NCBI GenBank assembly: GCA_012031225.1 | Contig: JAAUTZ010000021.1 | Location: forward strand, 1 to 43,845 | Length of the DNA: 43,845 nt | From: Chloroflexaceae bacterium | GTDB lineage: Bacteria; Chloroflexota; Chloroflexia; Chloroflexales; Chloroflexaceae | Direction of reading: 5' to 3' | Shown: piece after piece, positions 1-7,143 of the stretch | How the letters are laid out: each line of letters opens with the position of its first letter | Numbering within the stretch: position 1 is the stretch's first letter | Translations under genes and position numbers: made by a program | Notes under the pieces: model-generated | The model's database searches: none | The model's input: the letters and a program-made list of their open reading frames with translations, nothing else | What the model was told of the DNA's origin: nothing

Positions 1-104
1 TCCGTCGCGGCCCGTTGCTCAGCTGCGGTGCGGGCTACCTGCTCCGTCGCGGCCCGTTGCTCGGCTGCGGTGCGGGCTACCTGCTCCGCCGCCGCCCGTT
101 GCTC
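1..104. repeat. 42-bp tandem repeat, 2.5 copies
   Basis: Two full copies (1-42 and 43-84) differ at one base (position 21 versus 63), and a diverged partial copy follows at 85-104. The unit is 14 codons long. Read on the minus strand in the frame described for the Uma2 tail, it encodes a 14-residue Glu/Gln/Arg/Ala-rich unit, as expected for a helical or coiled-coil tail. The array continues past the left edge, so the copy number is unknown. Confidence 0.85.
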
Positions 105-137
105 GGCGGCAAGCAGCCACTCCTCGCGCTCAATCGA
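1..137 (-). other. Out-of-frame C-terminal tail of the Uma2 gene
   Basis: On the minus strand the Uma2 frame stops at 130-132. Dropping one T from the TTTT run at about 136-139 lets translation continue as ...DGRAFLSSIEREEWLL and then into repeated AAEQRAATEQVART units to the window edge. A C-terminal stretch of this kind, often Glu/Ala/Arg-rich, is what I expect on Chloroflexota and cyanobacterial Uma2 proteins. The tail therefore looks like real coding sequence separated from its gene by a one-base insertion, a sequencing error or a slippage site. The left end is open. Confidence 0.7.
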
Positions 138-798
138 GGAGAGAAAACGCCCGCCCATCGGGATGGTACAAACCCATCGGACTACTACTCACATCGAAGC
201 GGATGCCTAAGCGCGGGCTGACCCACTCGCGCAGGATCGGGAGCGGGCGCAAAATCGCACCAGCGCGTAGCCACCCATCCAACGTGTCTGTATCGGGATC
301 GTAGAGGTAGTATTCTTCTACACCGAACTGATCGTAGAAGTGCAGCTTGTCGGACATCTCTTGGGCGCGGTTGCCCGGCGAGCGAACCTCGAACACCACC
401 TGCGGCGGTAGCCCGTCTTCCCCCCACTGCATGTACGAGCCGCGCCGCCCTTTCGGCCGCCCAAACACCACCATCGTATCGGGCGCAAAACACAGGCGGT
501 TGTTGCCCTTGATCGGATACCACAACAAATCCCCCGCGACAAACACCAGTGGGTTGTCGCGGAACAGGATCTCAAGGTTTTCCTTGATCAGGACAATCCA
601 CGCAAACTGTTCGGTATTCTCAGCCATCAAGTTACCATCACTCTCTGGATAGTCGAGTTCACCTTCCACTGGTTCTAGGGCCAGCAATTCGGCGAGCGGG
701 GTATAGGGAACCCGTGGCTCTACTTCGTCTGCCTCACTCGCCAGCCCCTCCGTTGGTGGGAGGGCGAGCAGCTCCCGGAGGGTGCGCGGGGTTGTCAT
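130..798 (-). CDS. Uma2-family (DUF820) PD-(D/E)XK-like endonuclease, frameshifted near its 3' end
   Basis: The 222-residue product matches the Uma2/DUF820 family, a restriction-endonuclease-like fold of unknown cellular role that is expanded in Cyanobacteria and Chloroflexota. The family hallmarks are visible: PDTMVVFG supplies the first acidic residue, VVFEVRSPGN is the E-x-x-SP element, then comes a conserved DKLHFYDQFGVEEYYLYDP segment. I chose the ATG at 798 because AAGGAG lies 8-10 bases upstream; an in-frame ATG at 852 lacks such a site. The frame ends just after the nuclease domain in PDGRAFSLLD, while the usual continuation lies in another frame (see the tail entry). Nuclease activity is inferred from the family. 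Confidence 0.8.
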   Translation of the reverse strand: MTTPRTLRELLALPPTEGLASEADEVEPRVPYTPLAELLALEPVEGELDYPESDGNLMAENTEQFAWIVLIKENLEILFRDNPLVFVAGDLLWYPIKGNNRLCFAPDTMVVFGRPKGRRGSYMQWGEDGLPPQVVFEVRSPGNRAQEMSDKLHFYDQFGVEEYYLYDPDTDTLDGWLRAGAILRPLPILREWVSPRLGIRFDVSSSPMGLYHPDGRAFSLLD

Positions 799-864
799 TG
801 GGTTCGCTCCTTTCGCATGATGGCGATCAGGTGATCGGAATGGAATAGACAATATTTACCCTGT

Positions 865-873
865 ATTGTACCA
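865..873 (-). promoter_or_regulatory. Probable extended -10 promoter for the Uma2 gene
   Basis: On the minus strand the sequence reads TGGTACAAT, an extended -10 (TGN plus TACAAT). It would start transcription near 858, leaving a leader of about 60 bases before the ATG at 798. No convincing -35 element is seen. Confidence 0.4.
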
Positions 874-924
874 TGTATCCTCGTCATAAGCATGTTTGTG
901 TTGCTCGGTGCTGCTGCCCGTAGA

Positions 925-1599
925 CTAAATTCTCCCAAAGACCGGCGTAAGCGCACGGCTCAGGCGTGCGAGGGCATGGGCGGCGGGGGGCACGAGCAGC
1001 AACGGGCGACCGATCCGCAGCCCATCGTAAGCCAACTCAAGCAACTCGTAGGTGGCCCGGTAGCCGGGCGTTTCATCGTAGAGCCAGAAAAGCACGAGAC
1101 ACATATGCGCGGCATACAACACCTGCCCCACCTCTAGCACTTGGGCCGCATTGGGTGCGTCGCTTGCGCCCTGTGCCACCTGCACAAAAAGATGCTGCGC
1201 TGCCGCCCGTAATTCTTGCGTCTGCTCACCGAGCACACCGAGTTCGTTTTGGGGCGAAAGGGCTGAGCCGAGAATAGCTTGGTAGATTTTGCGGTACGGT
1301 TCGACTTGCCGGAAGCGCAGCAGCATAATCCGCTGAAAGCGTTCGGCAAGCGGCATTCGTGGCAGTGTCGCAACATGTGCTTCAAATTCGGTAGCAAGCC
1401 GTTCGTAGAGGGCGAGCACAAGGTCTTCTTTACTATTGAAGTAGCGATAGGTTAAGCCCGGCGAGCACCCGGCAGCGGCGGCTATATCACGCATCGTGGT
1501 TTCGTGGTAGCCATGTGTGGCAAACAGGGTGAGGGCCGTATTCAGGAGTGTCTCGCGCATGCGTTCACCCCGCGGCGTAAGGGATGCAGGCATTGTCAT
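925..1599 (-). CDS. TetR/AcrR-family transcriptional regulator
   Basis: This 224-residue protein has the N-terminal helix-turn-helix of the TetR family at roughly residues 12-60, with the signature TTMRDIAAAAGCSPGLTYRYF followed by SKEDL. The C-terminal all-helical domain would bind ligand and dimerise. The start at 1599 is favoured over 1593 because GAGG lies 9 bases upstream. The open frame extends upstream to 1788, but that part resembles no TetR protein. Two palindromes immediately upstream (1615-1645) suggest autoregulation. The neighbours give no clear target; the divergent NYN gene starts about 265 bases away. Confidence 0.9.
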   Translation of the reverse strand: MTMPASLTPRGERMRETLLNTALTLFATHGYHETTMRDIAAAAGCSPGLTYRYFNSKEDLVLALYERLATEFEAHVATLPRMPLAERFQRIMLLRFRQVEPYRKIYQAILGSALSPQNELGVLGEQTQELRAAAQHLFVQVAQGASDAPNAAQVLEVGQVLYAAHMCLVLFWLYDETPGYRATYELLELAYDGLRIGRPLLLVPPAAHALARLSRALTPVFGRI

Positions 1600-1614
1600 A
1601 AGCAGGTACCTCAA

Positions 1615-1645
1615 GTGAACATTGTTTACTTTGTGATTCAAAGTA
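1615..1645. promoter_or_regulatory. Two overlapping palindromes, probable TetR operator
   Basis: GTGAACA-T-TGTTTAC (1615-1629) is an imperfect palindrome with 6 of 7 arm positions matching. It overlaps a second one with perfect 7-bp arms, TACTTTG at 1627-1633 and CAAAGTA at 1639-1645, around a 5-bp spacer. Both lie 16-46 bases upstream of the tetR start, the usual place for an autoregulatory operator. Assignment to this repressor is inference. Confidence 0.55.
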
Positions 1646-1722
1646 CCAGAACGAGGGCGTTCTGTCAAGGGCATGCGGGCGGCACGCGCGGCCTGCTTGC
1701 CGGCGGATCCTGCTGTGCAAAG

Positions 1723-1751
1723 TTGCACGAAGCGCAAGCTAATGCTATAGT
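1723..1751 (+). promoter_or_regulatory. Promoter of the NYN-trpF pair
   Basis: TTGCAC (1723-1728) and TATAGT (1746-1751) are separated by 17 bases, and TGC precedes the -10 as an extended element. Transcription from near 1758 gives a leader of about 107 bases before the ATG at 1865. Confidence 0.6.
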
Positions 1752-1864
1752 ACAAACGGTATGAAATCCGACTGGCATGGAGCGGCATAATAGTCGGTTT
1801 TTATCCGTTTTACTGAAGGAAGAGTTATTGAACCTCCCAACGATAGGAGCTATACACACGCACG

Positions 1865-3895
1865 ATGCTTTACGAACACCGAAGACCTGATGTAGCGGTC
1901 TTTATTGATTTCGAAAACGTGTACGTCAGTGTCCGCGATAAGCTGGACGAAAACCCGAATTTCGAAACTATTATGGATCGCTGCCACGATCTAGGGCGGG
2001 TGATTATTGCGCGTGCTTATGCAGATTGGTATCGCTACCCGCGCATCACAAGTGCCTTGTATGCGAATAGTATTGAGCCGATGTACGTGCCGACATACTA
2101 TTACGATAAGGATGTGGGGCGCACCGGGCGAGCGATCAAAAACAGCGTTGATATGAACATTTGTATTGATGCGATGAAAACGCTGTTTATGCATCAGAAC
2201 GTCGAAAAATTCGTCCTCGTGACTGGCGACCGTGACTTCATTCCGCTGGTTCACAGTATCCGCCAACAAGGGAAAGAAGTCGTCATTATTGGCATCGGCG
2301 GGGCAGCCTCAACCCATCTTGCCCAAAGCGCCGATGAGTTTCTGTTTTACGAACAATTGCAGGGCAAGCCTGCGCCCGCCGCGTTGCCCAAGCAACGCTT
2401 CGAGCCGGAACCACCGGCTCCACCCGCCGCCGCGCCACACCCGCTGGAGCCAACCCCGCCTGCTCCCAAAGCCCCCGACATCTACGATACGCTGGTGGCA
2501 GCGGTGCGGCTGGTACGCGAACGCGGCTATGTCTCCACGCTTGGCTCGATCAAGCTGGTGATGAAAGAGCTGATGGGGGGCGATTTCAAAGAGAATCGCT
2601 ACAAGGATATGAATGGGCGTGCATTTACCAAATTCAAGGATTTCGTGCAGGATGCCGAACGGCGCGGACATGTGCAAATCTTTACCAGTGGCACCGTCAA
2701 CGAAGTCTTTTTGCCCGGTGAAGATCCGCTCAAGCTCTCGCAGTTTGCAGGCGATCTGCGGGAGGAAGTCCCGCTTGCCGAAGCTCCCGAAGTGGAGCTA
2801 CCCGTTAGCAACAATGGGCAGGCGAAAGGATCCAGCCCCGCATCCACCGCGGCAACAGCAGGCCCGTCCTCGAACCGCAGCCGCCGCCGTCGCCGTCGCA
2901 AGCCCTCCAGCGAGCGCACCGGGACGAGTGCCACCACTGCCGGCGTGACGGCTGATGCCTATGATGATAACGATGATGATAGCGAGACCGATAGCCCAAC
3001 CGCGCTGGGGATTGAGGAGTTGGCCTTGCTAGCTGGTGAAGCGGTAGTGGGTTTTGCGGATCTCGAACTGCCTGATTTGAGCGAGGATGACTTCTCCGTT
3101 CTGGCCCCTGATGCCGACCTCGCTGATCAGTCTGGTACATTTGAAACGAGCCAACAGCTTACCGCAGATGCGACAGCCCTCCTTGAAGCAGTGCGGGCAG
3201 ATTTGGCAAACGATACAGCTACGACACCCCCTGCGGCTACCCCGACATTGGCTGATCTGATTGATGAGATTGACGTGCCGGGTGTGCCCCAAGCTACCAC
3301 AACAGATGCACCCCTAGCCGAACCCGCCGAAACAGGCGCGGCGGAAATCATTGCGGCGACAGATACGCCCCCCGCTGAAGCCCCGCCTGCGACGGCTGAA
3401 GCCGAGCTTAGCTTTAGCGATGAGGAATGGCAGGCGTTCCAGAATATGATGAGTGCTTTTGGTCGTCCGGTCTCCTTCACCCAAATCCTTGATGGGTTGC
3501 GCGAATTGCGTAATCAGCAAGTCATCAACCGTACCAACGAGCAGATGCGCACGTTTGCCAAGCAGGCAATCAATGGGGGCATGTTGGACAAGATTGGGCG
3601 TGGGCGGCATACATACTACCAACTCAAGGTTGAGGAAGAAACCGATGCCGTCAGCGAAGCCGAAGCCGCTGCGCCGACCAACGCGGAAGCCAGTGCAGAG
3701 GCGGTAGGTGAAGCCGAAGCCGCTGCGCCGACCAACGCTGATATGCCTGCCAACGCGGAAGCGGAAGCCGGTGCAGAGATGGCCGGCGATGCAGCCATGA
3801 GTGCCGAAGCTGCTGTGCCTGCTAGCGTGGAGAGCGACGCATCCGCTCCGGCTGAGGTTGCCGAAACGCCAGAGGAATACCCCACAGCGGTATGA
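1865..3895 (+). CDS. NYN-domain ribonuclease-like protein with LOTUS/OST-HTH and winged-helix segments
   Basis: This 676-residue protein begins with a NYN (PIN-like, LabA/DUF88) domain at about residues 8-165. The expected metal-binding acidic residues are present: D15 with N18 in FIDFENV, D96 in NSVDMNI, and D122 and D124 in VTGDRDF. A LOTUS/OST-HTH-like domain follows at about 205-290, then an arginine run (340-345) suited to nucleic-acid contact, a long acidic low-complexity linker, a second winged-helix-like segment at about 510-590 and an Ala/Glu-rich tail with DNA repeats. By family it probably cleaves or binds RNA; its substrate is unknown. AGGAG lies about 15 bases upstream, longer than ideal, but the NYN fold begins at residue 9, so the start is plausible. 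Its stop overlaps the trpF start (ATGA). Confidence 0.85.
   Translation: MLYEHRRPDVAVFIDFENVYVSVRDKLDENPNFETIMDRCHDLGRVIIARAYADWYRYPRITSALYANSIEPMYVPTYYYDKDVGRTGRAIKNSVDMNICIDAMKTLFMHQNVEKFVLVTGDRDFIPLVHSIRQQGKEVVIIGIGGAASTHLAQSADEFLFYEQLQGKPAPAALPKQRFEPEPPAPPAAAPHPLEPTPPAPKAPDIYDTLVAAVRLVRERGYVSTLGSIKLVMKELMGGDFKENRYKDMNGRAFTKFKDFVQDAERRGHVQIFTSGTVNEVFLPGEDPLKLSQFAGDLREEVPLAEAPEVELPVSNNGQAKGSSPASTAATAGPSSNRSRRRRRRKPSSERTGTSATTAGVTADAYDDNDDDSETDSPTALGIEELALLAGEAVVGFADLELPDLSEDDFSVLAPDADLADQSGTFETSQQLTADATALLEAVRADLANDTATTPPAATPTLADLIDEIDVPGVPQATTTDAPLAEPAETGAAEIIAATDTPPAEAPPATAEAELSFSDEEWQAFQNMMSAFGRPVSFTQILDGLRELRNQQVINRTNEQMRTFAKQAINGGMLDKIGRGRHTYYQLKVEEETDAVSEAEAAAPTNAEASAEAVGEAEAAAPTNADMPANAEAEAGAEMAGDAAMSAEAAVPASVESDASAPAEVAETPEEYPTAV
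3656..3738 (+). repeat. 29-bp direct repeat in the NYN gene tail
   Basis: An identical 29-bp sequence occurs at 3656-3684 and 3710-3738, 54 bp (18 codons) apart. It encodes a repeated EAEAAAPTN segment. This indicates recent in-frame duplication within the acidic disordered tail. Confidence 0.8.
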
Positions 3896-4572
3896 CTGCC
3901 GTCAAGATCTGCGGAGTAATGACCGCCGAACACGCCCTAGCTGCCGCTACAGCTGGGGCGGATTTGGTGGGCTTGGTGTTTGCGCCGAGCCGCCGCCAGA
4001 TCACCCTCGCCCAAGCCCTGCCCATTGTTGCTGCGCTGCGCCGGTATCCGCGCCGGATCCGCATTGTCGGGCTGTTTGTCAATGCGGCTCCGGAGCTGAT
4101 TAACACGCTTGCGACGCAGTGCGATCTCGATTATGTGCAGCTTAGTGGAGATGAGTTGCCCGCACAGGCAGCCACCATTCAGCTCCCGCTCCTCAAGTCA
4201 GTGCGCCTCAATGCTAGCCCGCATGATCAGGCGTGGCTTGCCCATACGCTGCGCCAGTGTACCAGCCCCAGCCTGCTGCCTAATACGCTCCCCGCCGAGC
4301 TACGTCCGGCCGTGTTTCGCCTGCTGGTAGATGCCCACGTCGCCGGACAGTACGGCGGCACAGGCACACTTGCCGATTGGGAACAGGCAGCGAGCCTCGC
4401 CCAGCAAGTGCCGATTGTGTTGGCAGGCGGGCTTACGCCAGAAAATGTCGCCGCTGCCATTCAGCGGGTGCGTCCGTGGGGCGTAGACGTGAGCAGTGGT
4501 GTAGAACGGGATGGCGTGAAAGACCCGCACCGCATTGCGGCCTTTGTCCACGCTGCCCACCAAGCCGGATAG
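3892..4572 (+). CDS. trpF: Phosphoribosylanthranilate isomerase
   Basis: TrpF converts N-(5'-phosphoribosyl)anthranilate to CdRP in tryptophan synthesis, in the cytosol. The 226-residue protein is a standard single-domain (beta/alpha)8 barrel. It opens with KICGVM, where C7 is the catalytic base; D147 in LLVDA is the catalytic acid; and GVDVSSGVE near the C-terminus forms the phosphate-binding end. The family VQLHGDE motif reads VQLSGDE here. The ATG lies inside the stop of the NYN gene (ATGA overlap), so translation is probably coupled to an RNA-metabolism gene and not to other trp genes, none of which are in the window. It converges on the FAD oxidoreductase gene with only 6 bases between stop codons. 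Confidence 0.95.
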   Translation: MTAVKICGVMTAEHALAAATAGADLVGLVFAPSRRQITLAQALPIVAALRRYPRRIRIVGLFVNAAPELINTLATQCDLDYVQLSGDELPAQAATIQLPLLKSVRLNASPHDQAWLAHTLRQCTSPSLLPNTLPAELRPAVFRLLVDAHVAGQYGGTGTLADWEQAASLAQQVPIVLAGGLTPENVAAAIQRVRPWGVDVSSGVERDGVKDPHRIAAFVHAAHQAG

Positions 4573-4578
4573 TTCCTG

Positions 4579-5973
4579 TCACAGCTGCCACGCAGCCTGC
4601 CAGTTCTGCAACTGCTGCTGGTACACCGGATCGGCGTAGCGTTGCGGCGCAAAGGCATCGGCGTAGCTGGGCAGTGCGCCGCCCGTGATGTGGGCGGTGA
4701 GCAGTTCGCCTGCACCCAAGCAGCCCATCAAGCCGAAGCCAGACAGCGCACCCAACACATACGCGCCCTCGATGGGGAGCCGCCCAATCAAGGGGCGGTT
4801 TTCTTGGGTGCGGTTGTAGTAGCCGCCGTCATACTCCAGCCCAACCGGATTGCCGATGTAGGCTTCGGCTGCGGGCAGAATGCTGGCTAACCCGCGCAGC
4901 ACGAGTTCTGGGTAGCGCGGCTCAATCGCAAAAGGGAAGCTCGGCGGTTCGGGTGCGGTGCGGTACGTCCACGCCACAATCACCGTATCATCCTGCCAGA
5001 TGTCGGGCCCGGCTGGCCGCCAGTGCATCTCGGCGGGTAGCTCACCGAGTAGCCAATGCTGGGCGGGGTCGGCTTCGAGGGCCGCCCGCTCGTCGTCGCG
5101 CCACACCAGCCGGATCGGGTCAAACCAGATCACGAGCGGCGCATCACGCGGCACGATGCGCTTGACATCGCGGAACGCGATTTTGTAGTGCGGCTCGGTG
5201 TACATCGGCAGGGCGGCTAGCCCCAGCAAGCCAGCGACGTGGTTGAGAAAGGGCCCCGCCGCATTCACAAAGGTGCGGGTCTGGATCAGGTGCGAGCCAT
5301 CAGCCGTCGTCACCTGCACCCCTCCGACGCGCCCGCCCGCCACCTGCACCCCGCTCACGCTGCCTGCAATCAGGTGTGCGCCGTGGGCTTGGGCTTGGGC
5401 TAGCAGATAGCCGCCCGTGCTACTGGCACTAAACCAGCCACACCGCCGCGCATGCAGCAGAACGCGGGTGTTATCGGGGAGATAGCCAAACTGGGTGCGG
5501 ATCAGGGCCGGGTCGCTAATCAGGTCTGCGCCGCGCAGGGGGGTAGCATAGCGATCATCGGCGGGCGGCGGAGTATACGCAGGATGCGGGCGGTTGCCCG
5601 TGTGGTGGCGGATCGCGCCTACGCCCAACGCCGCAAACTCGGCGGACACGCGCTCAAAGAAGGCGTAGCTCTCTGGCTGGGCACTGGCAAACAGGTAGCC
5701 GCGCCGCGACATGCGCGGGATGTTGTTGGTCGCATCGGCCAGCTGTTCGAGCAAGTCGAGGCTGTGGTTCATAAATTGCACCATCGCTCCATCGCCCCAC
5801 CAGTTGCGGTAGCCCTCGACCGGTTTGGCACTGGTCAGCATCATGGGTGCGCCCGGCTCAATCAGCACCACATCCCGCACGCCATGCACGGCGGTCAGGT
5901 AGTAGGCAGTGGCAATGCCTGCGATACCCGCACCAGCAATCACCACATCGGCGGAGGCAGGCAAGGCCCTCAT
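4579..5973 (-). CDS. FAD-dependent oxidoreductase of the DAO (sarcosine/glycine oxidase-like) family
   Basis: The 464-residue protein starts with a Rossmann dinucleotide-binding motif, VVIAGAGIAGIATAYYL (glycines at 14, 16, 19), followed by the acidic end of beta-2 in VVLIEPG. The C-terminal NRPLIGRLP...YVLGALSGFGLMG pattern is the FAD-contacting end typical of DadA/SoxB-like enzymes. These oxidise secondary or D-amines with FAD; the substrate cannot be told from sequence. The ATG at 5973 has GGAG 8 bases upstream and overlaps the stop of the metallo-beta-lactamase gene as ATGA, so the two are probably translated together. The open frame extends upstream to 6312 but that part lies inside the preceding gene. 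Confidence 0.88.
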   Translation of the reverse strand: MRALPASADVVIAGAGIAGIATAYYLTAVHGVRDVVLIEPGAPMMLTSAKPVEGYRNWWGDGAMVQFMNHSLDLLEQLADATNNIPRMSRRGYLFASAQPESYAFFERVSAEFAALGVGAIRHHTGNRPHPAYTPPPADDRYATPLRGADLISDPALIRTQFGYLPDNTRVLLHARRCGWFSASSTGGYLLAQAQAHGAHLIAGSVSGVQVAGGRVGGVQVTTADGSHLIQTRTFVNAAGPFLNHVAGLLGLAALPMYTEPHYKIAFRDVKRIVPRDAPLVIWFDPIRLVWRDDERAALEADPAQHWLLGELPAEMHWRPAGPDIWQDDTVIVAWTYRTAPEPPSFPFAIEPRYPELVLRGLASILPAAEAYIGNPVGLEYDGGYYNRTQENRPLIGRLPIEGAYVLGALSGFGLMGCLGAGELLTAHITGGALPSYADAFAPQRYADPVYQQQLQNWQAAWQL

Positions 5974-6941
5974 ACGGTGGCTCCTGTGCGCTGCCAAAGC
6001 AGTTGCCGTTCGGCTAGCACCACTTCGACCACGCCTTGCTGTTCGAGATAGCTGAGGTGGGCCACCACTGCGCTCGCAAAGATCGCATACTGCGGAATAG
6101 TCTGCGCGGGCAGGCTCGTCTCGCCTGCGGTAGCGGCGATCTCCTGCTCGAATGCTTGCAGCACCCGCGCCGTGATTGCCGTTGTATCGCCCGGCTGGGC
6201 AACTGCCGCCAGCACCAAGGCGGTGGCGTGTTCGGCGGCGACCCGATTGGCGGCGAGTACGGCCTGTATCGCGCTGGTAGGGGTGAGGTCGCCGTGACCG
6301 GGCAGATACCACGCCTCGCTGCGCTGCATCAAGCGATCAAACGTGGCGAGTTGCAGGGCAATGTCGTGCGCGTAGAGGATGCCGTGCTTGCTGATGATGC
6401 TTTCACCGAAGAAGCCATCGGCGGCAAAACAGACCCCCTCGTAGACTACGCCAATCTGGGCGCGGCTGTGGCCCGGCAGCCCGATGATTTCCAGCGTCAT
6501 ACCTTCGATCTCGTAGGCAAAGCTCTGCCCCGCGATGATCGCTTCAGTCTCACCGATGATCTGATTGACGGGCGTGCCCTTAGCCATCAGCCAGCGCGTG
6601 CGGAGCGGCTTGATCGGGCTTGCGCCGTAGTTTAAGTAGGTTGGTTCGAGCAAGGGATACTCGATGAAGGTGGCTTCGAGCGGCGGTGCATGCAGGCGCA
6701 CGTCGGGCACGTTGCGGAGCAGGTAATCGTTGCCGCCAATGTGGTCGGCGTGGTGGTGGGTGCTGATGATAGCGCGGAGGGTTAGCCCCGCCTCGTCAAT
6801 CGCCTTGCGGAAGCGGCGGGCAGTGTCCTTGTCCAAGCCGGTATCAATCGCAATGGCTCCACCATTGCTCGTGGCAATCACGCCGAGATTGTTGGCTCCG
6901 GGCATGTAGTAGGTGTGTTCGGTGATCTGGGTTAGTGTCAT
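5970..6941 (-). CDS. Metallo-beta-lactamase-fold hydrolase
   Basis: The protein (323 residues from this start) carries the MBL metal-binding motif STHHHADHIGG at about residue 60, a downstream GLPGHSRAQIG histidine motif, a D in FAADGFFGE and a terminal histidine in YLPGHGD, so the dinuclear zinc site looks complete. The C-terminal 80 residues form a helical region like that of other MBL-fold thioesterase/glyoxalase-II-like hydrolases. The substrate is unknown. I prefer the ATG at 6941 over 6950 because TATAAT ends one base before the latter, leaving only the inner ATG inside a transcript; that transcript would be almost leaderless. It is coupled to the FAD oxidoreductase by an ATGA overlap. 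Confidence 0.88.
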   Translation of the reverse strand: MTLTQITEHTYYMPGANNLGVIATSNGGAIAIDTGLDKDTARRFRKAIDEAGLTLRAIISTHHHADHIGGNDYLLRNVPDVRLHAPPLEATFIEYPLLEPTYLNYGASPIKPLRTRWLMAKGTPVNQIIGETEAIIAGQSFAYEIEGMTLEIIGLPGHSRAQIGVVYEGVCFAADGFFGESIISKHGILYAHDIALQLATFDRLMQRSEAWYLPGHGDLTPTSAIQAVLAANRVAAEHATALVLAAVAQPGDTTAITARVLQAFEQEIAATAGETSLPAQTIPQYAIFASAVVAHLSYLEQQGVVEVVLAERQLLWQRTGATV

Positions 6942-6950
6942 AATGGGCAT

Positions 6951-6956
6951 ATTATA
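6951..6956 (-). promoter_or_regulatory. -10 box for the MBL-FAD oxidoreductase pair (near-leaderless)
   Basis: A perfect TATAAT on the minus strand lies 9 bases upstream of the ATG at 6941. CTGACA sits 15 bases further upstream as a possible -35, but that sequence belongs to the heptamer repeat family. The start site would be within a few bases of the ATG. Confidence 0.45.
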
Positions 6957-6968
6957 CCGCAGACTGGG

Positions 6969-7143
6969 AGGTGTCAGGTACTTGGTGGCAAAGAGGGATA
7001 CGTGTGAGGCGATGGGTGCTAGGGGTCAGGAGACAGGAACCACGCACGACGAAGAACGCAACGTTGGATCGCCCTACCCCCTGACCCCTGACCTCTGACC
7101 CCTGAAACCTGACCCCTGAAACCTACCCCCTATCACCTGCTCC
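6969..7143. repeat. Heptamer-repeat locus downstream of the wecG-like gene
   Basis: Forward-type heptamers (AGGTGTC AGGTACT, then GGGTGCT AGGGGTC AGGAGAC) at 6969-6990 and 7012-7040 face a run of about ten reverse-type heptamers (CCCTGAC, ACCTGAC and variants) at 7071-7143. GGGGTCAGG at 7022-7030 is the exact reverse complement of 7080-7088, so a hairpin with a 9-bp stem can form around the WecG stop codon and may act as a terminator. The last 17 codons of the WecG gene are made from this tract. Confidence 0.75.

Noticed and set aside
1-104. CRISPR-like direct repeats
   Set aside because: The copies are directly adjacent with no spacers, the unit is a multiple of three and it encodes a coherent helical tail.
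5452-6051. Long plus-strand open frame over the FAD oxidoreductase gene
   Set aside because: It has no family signature and is antisense to a clear enzyme; open antisense frames are common in GC-rich genes.
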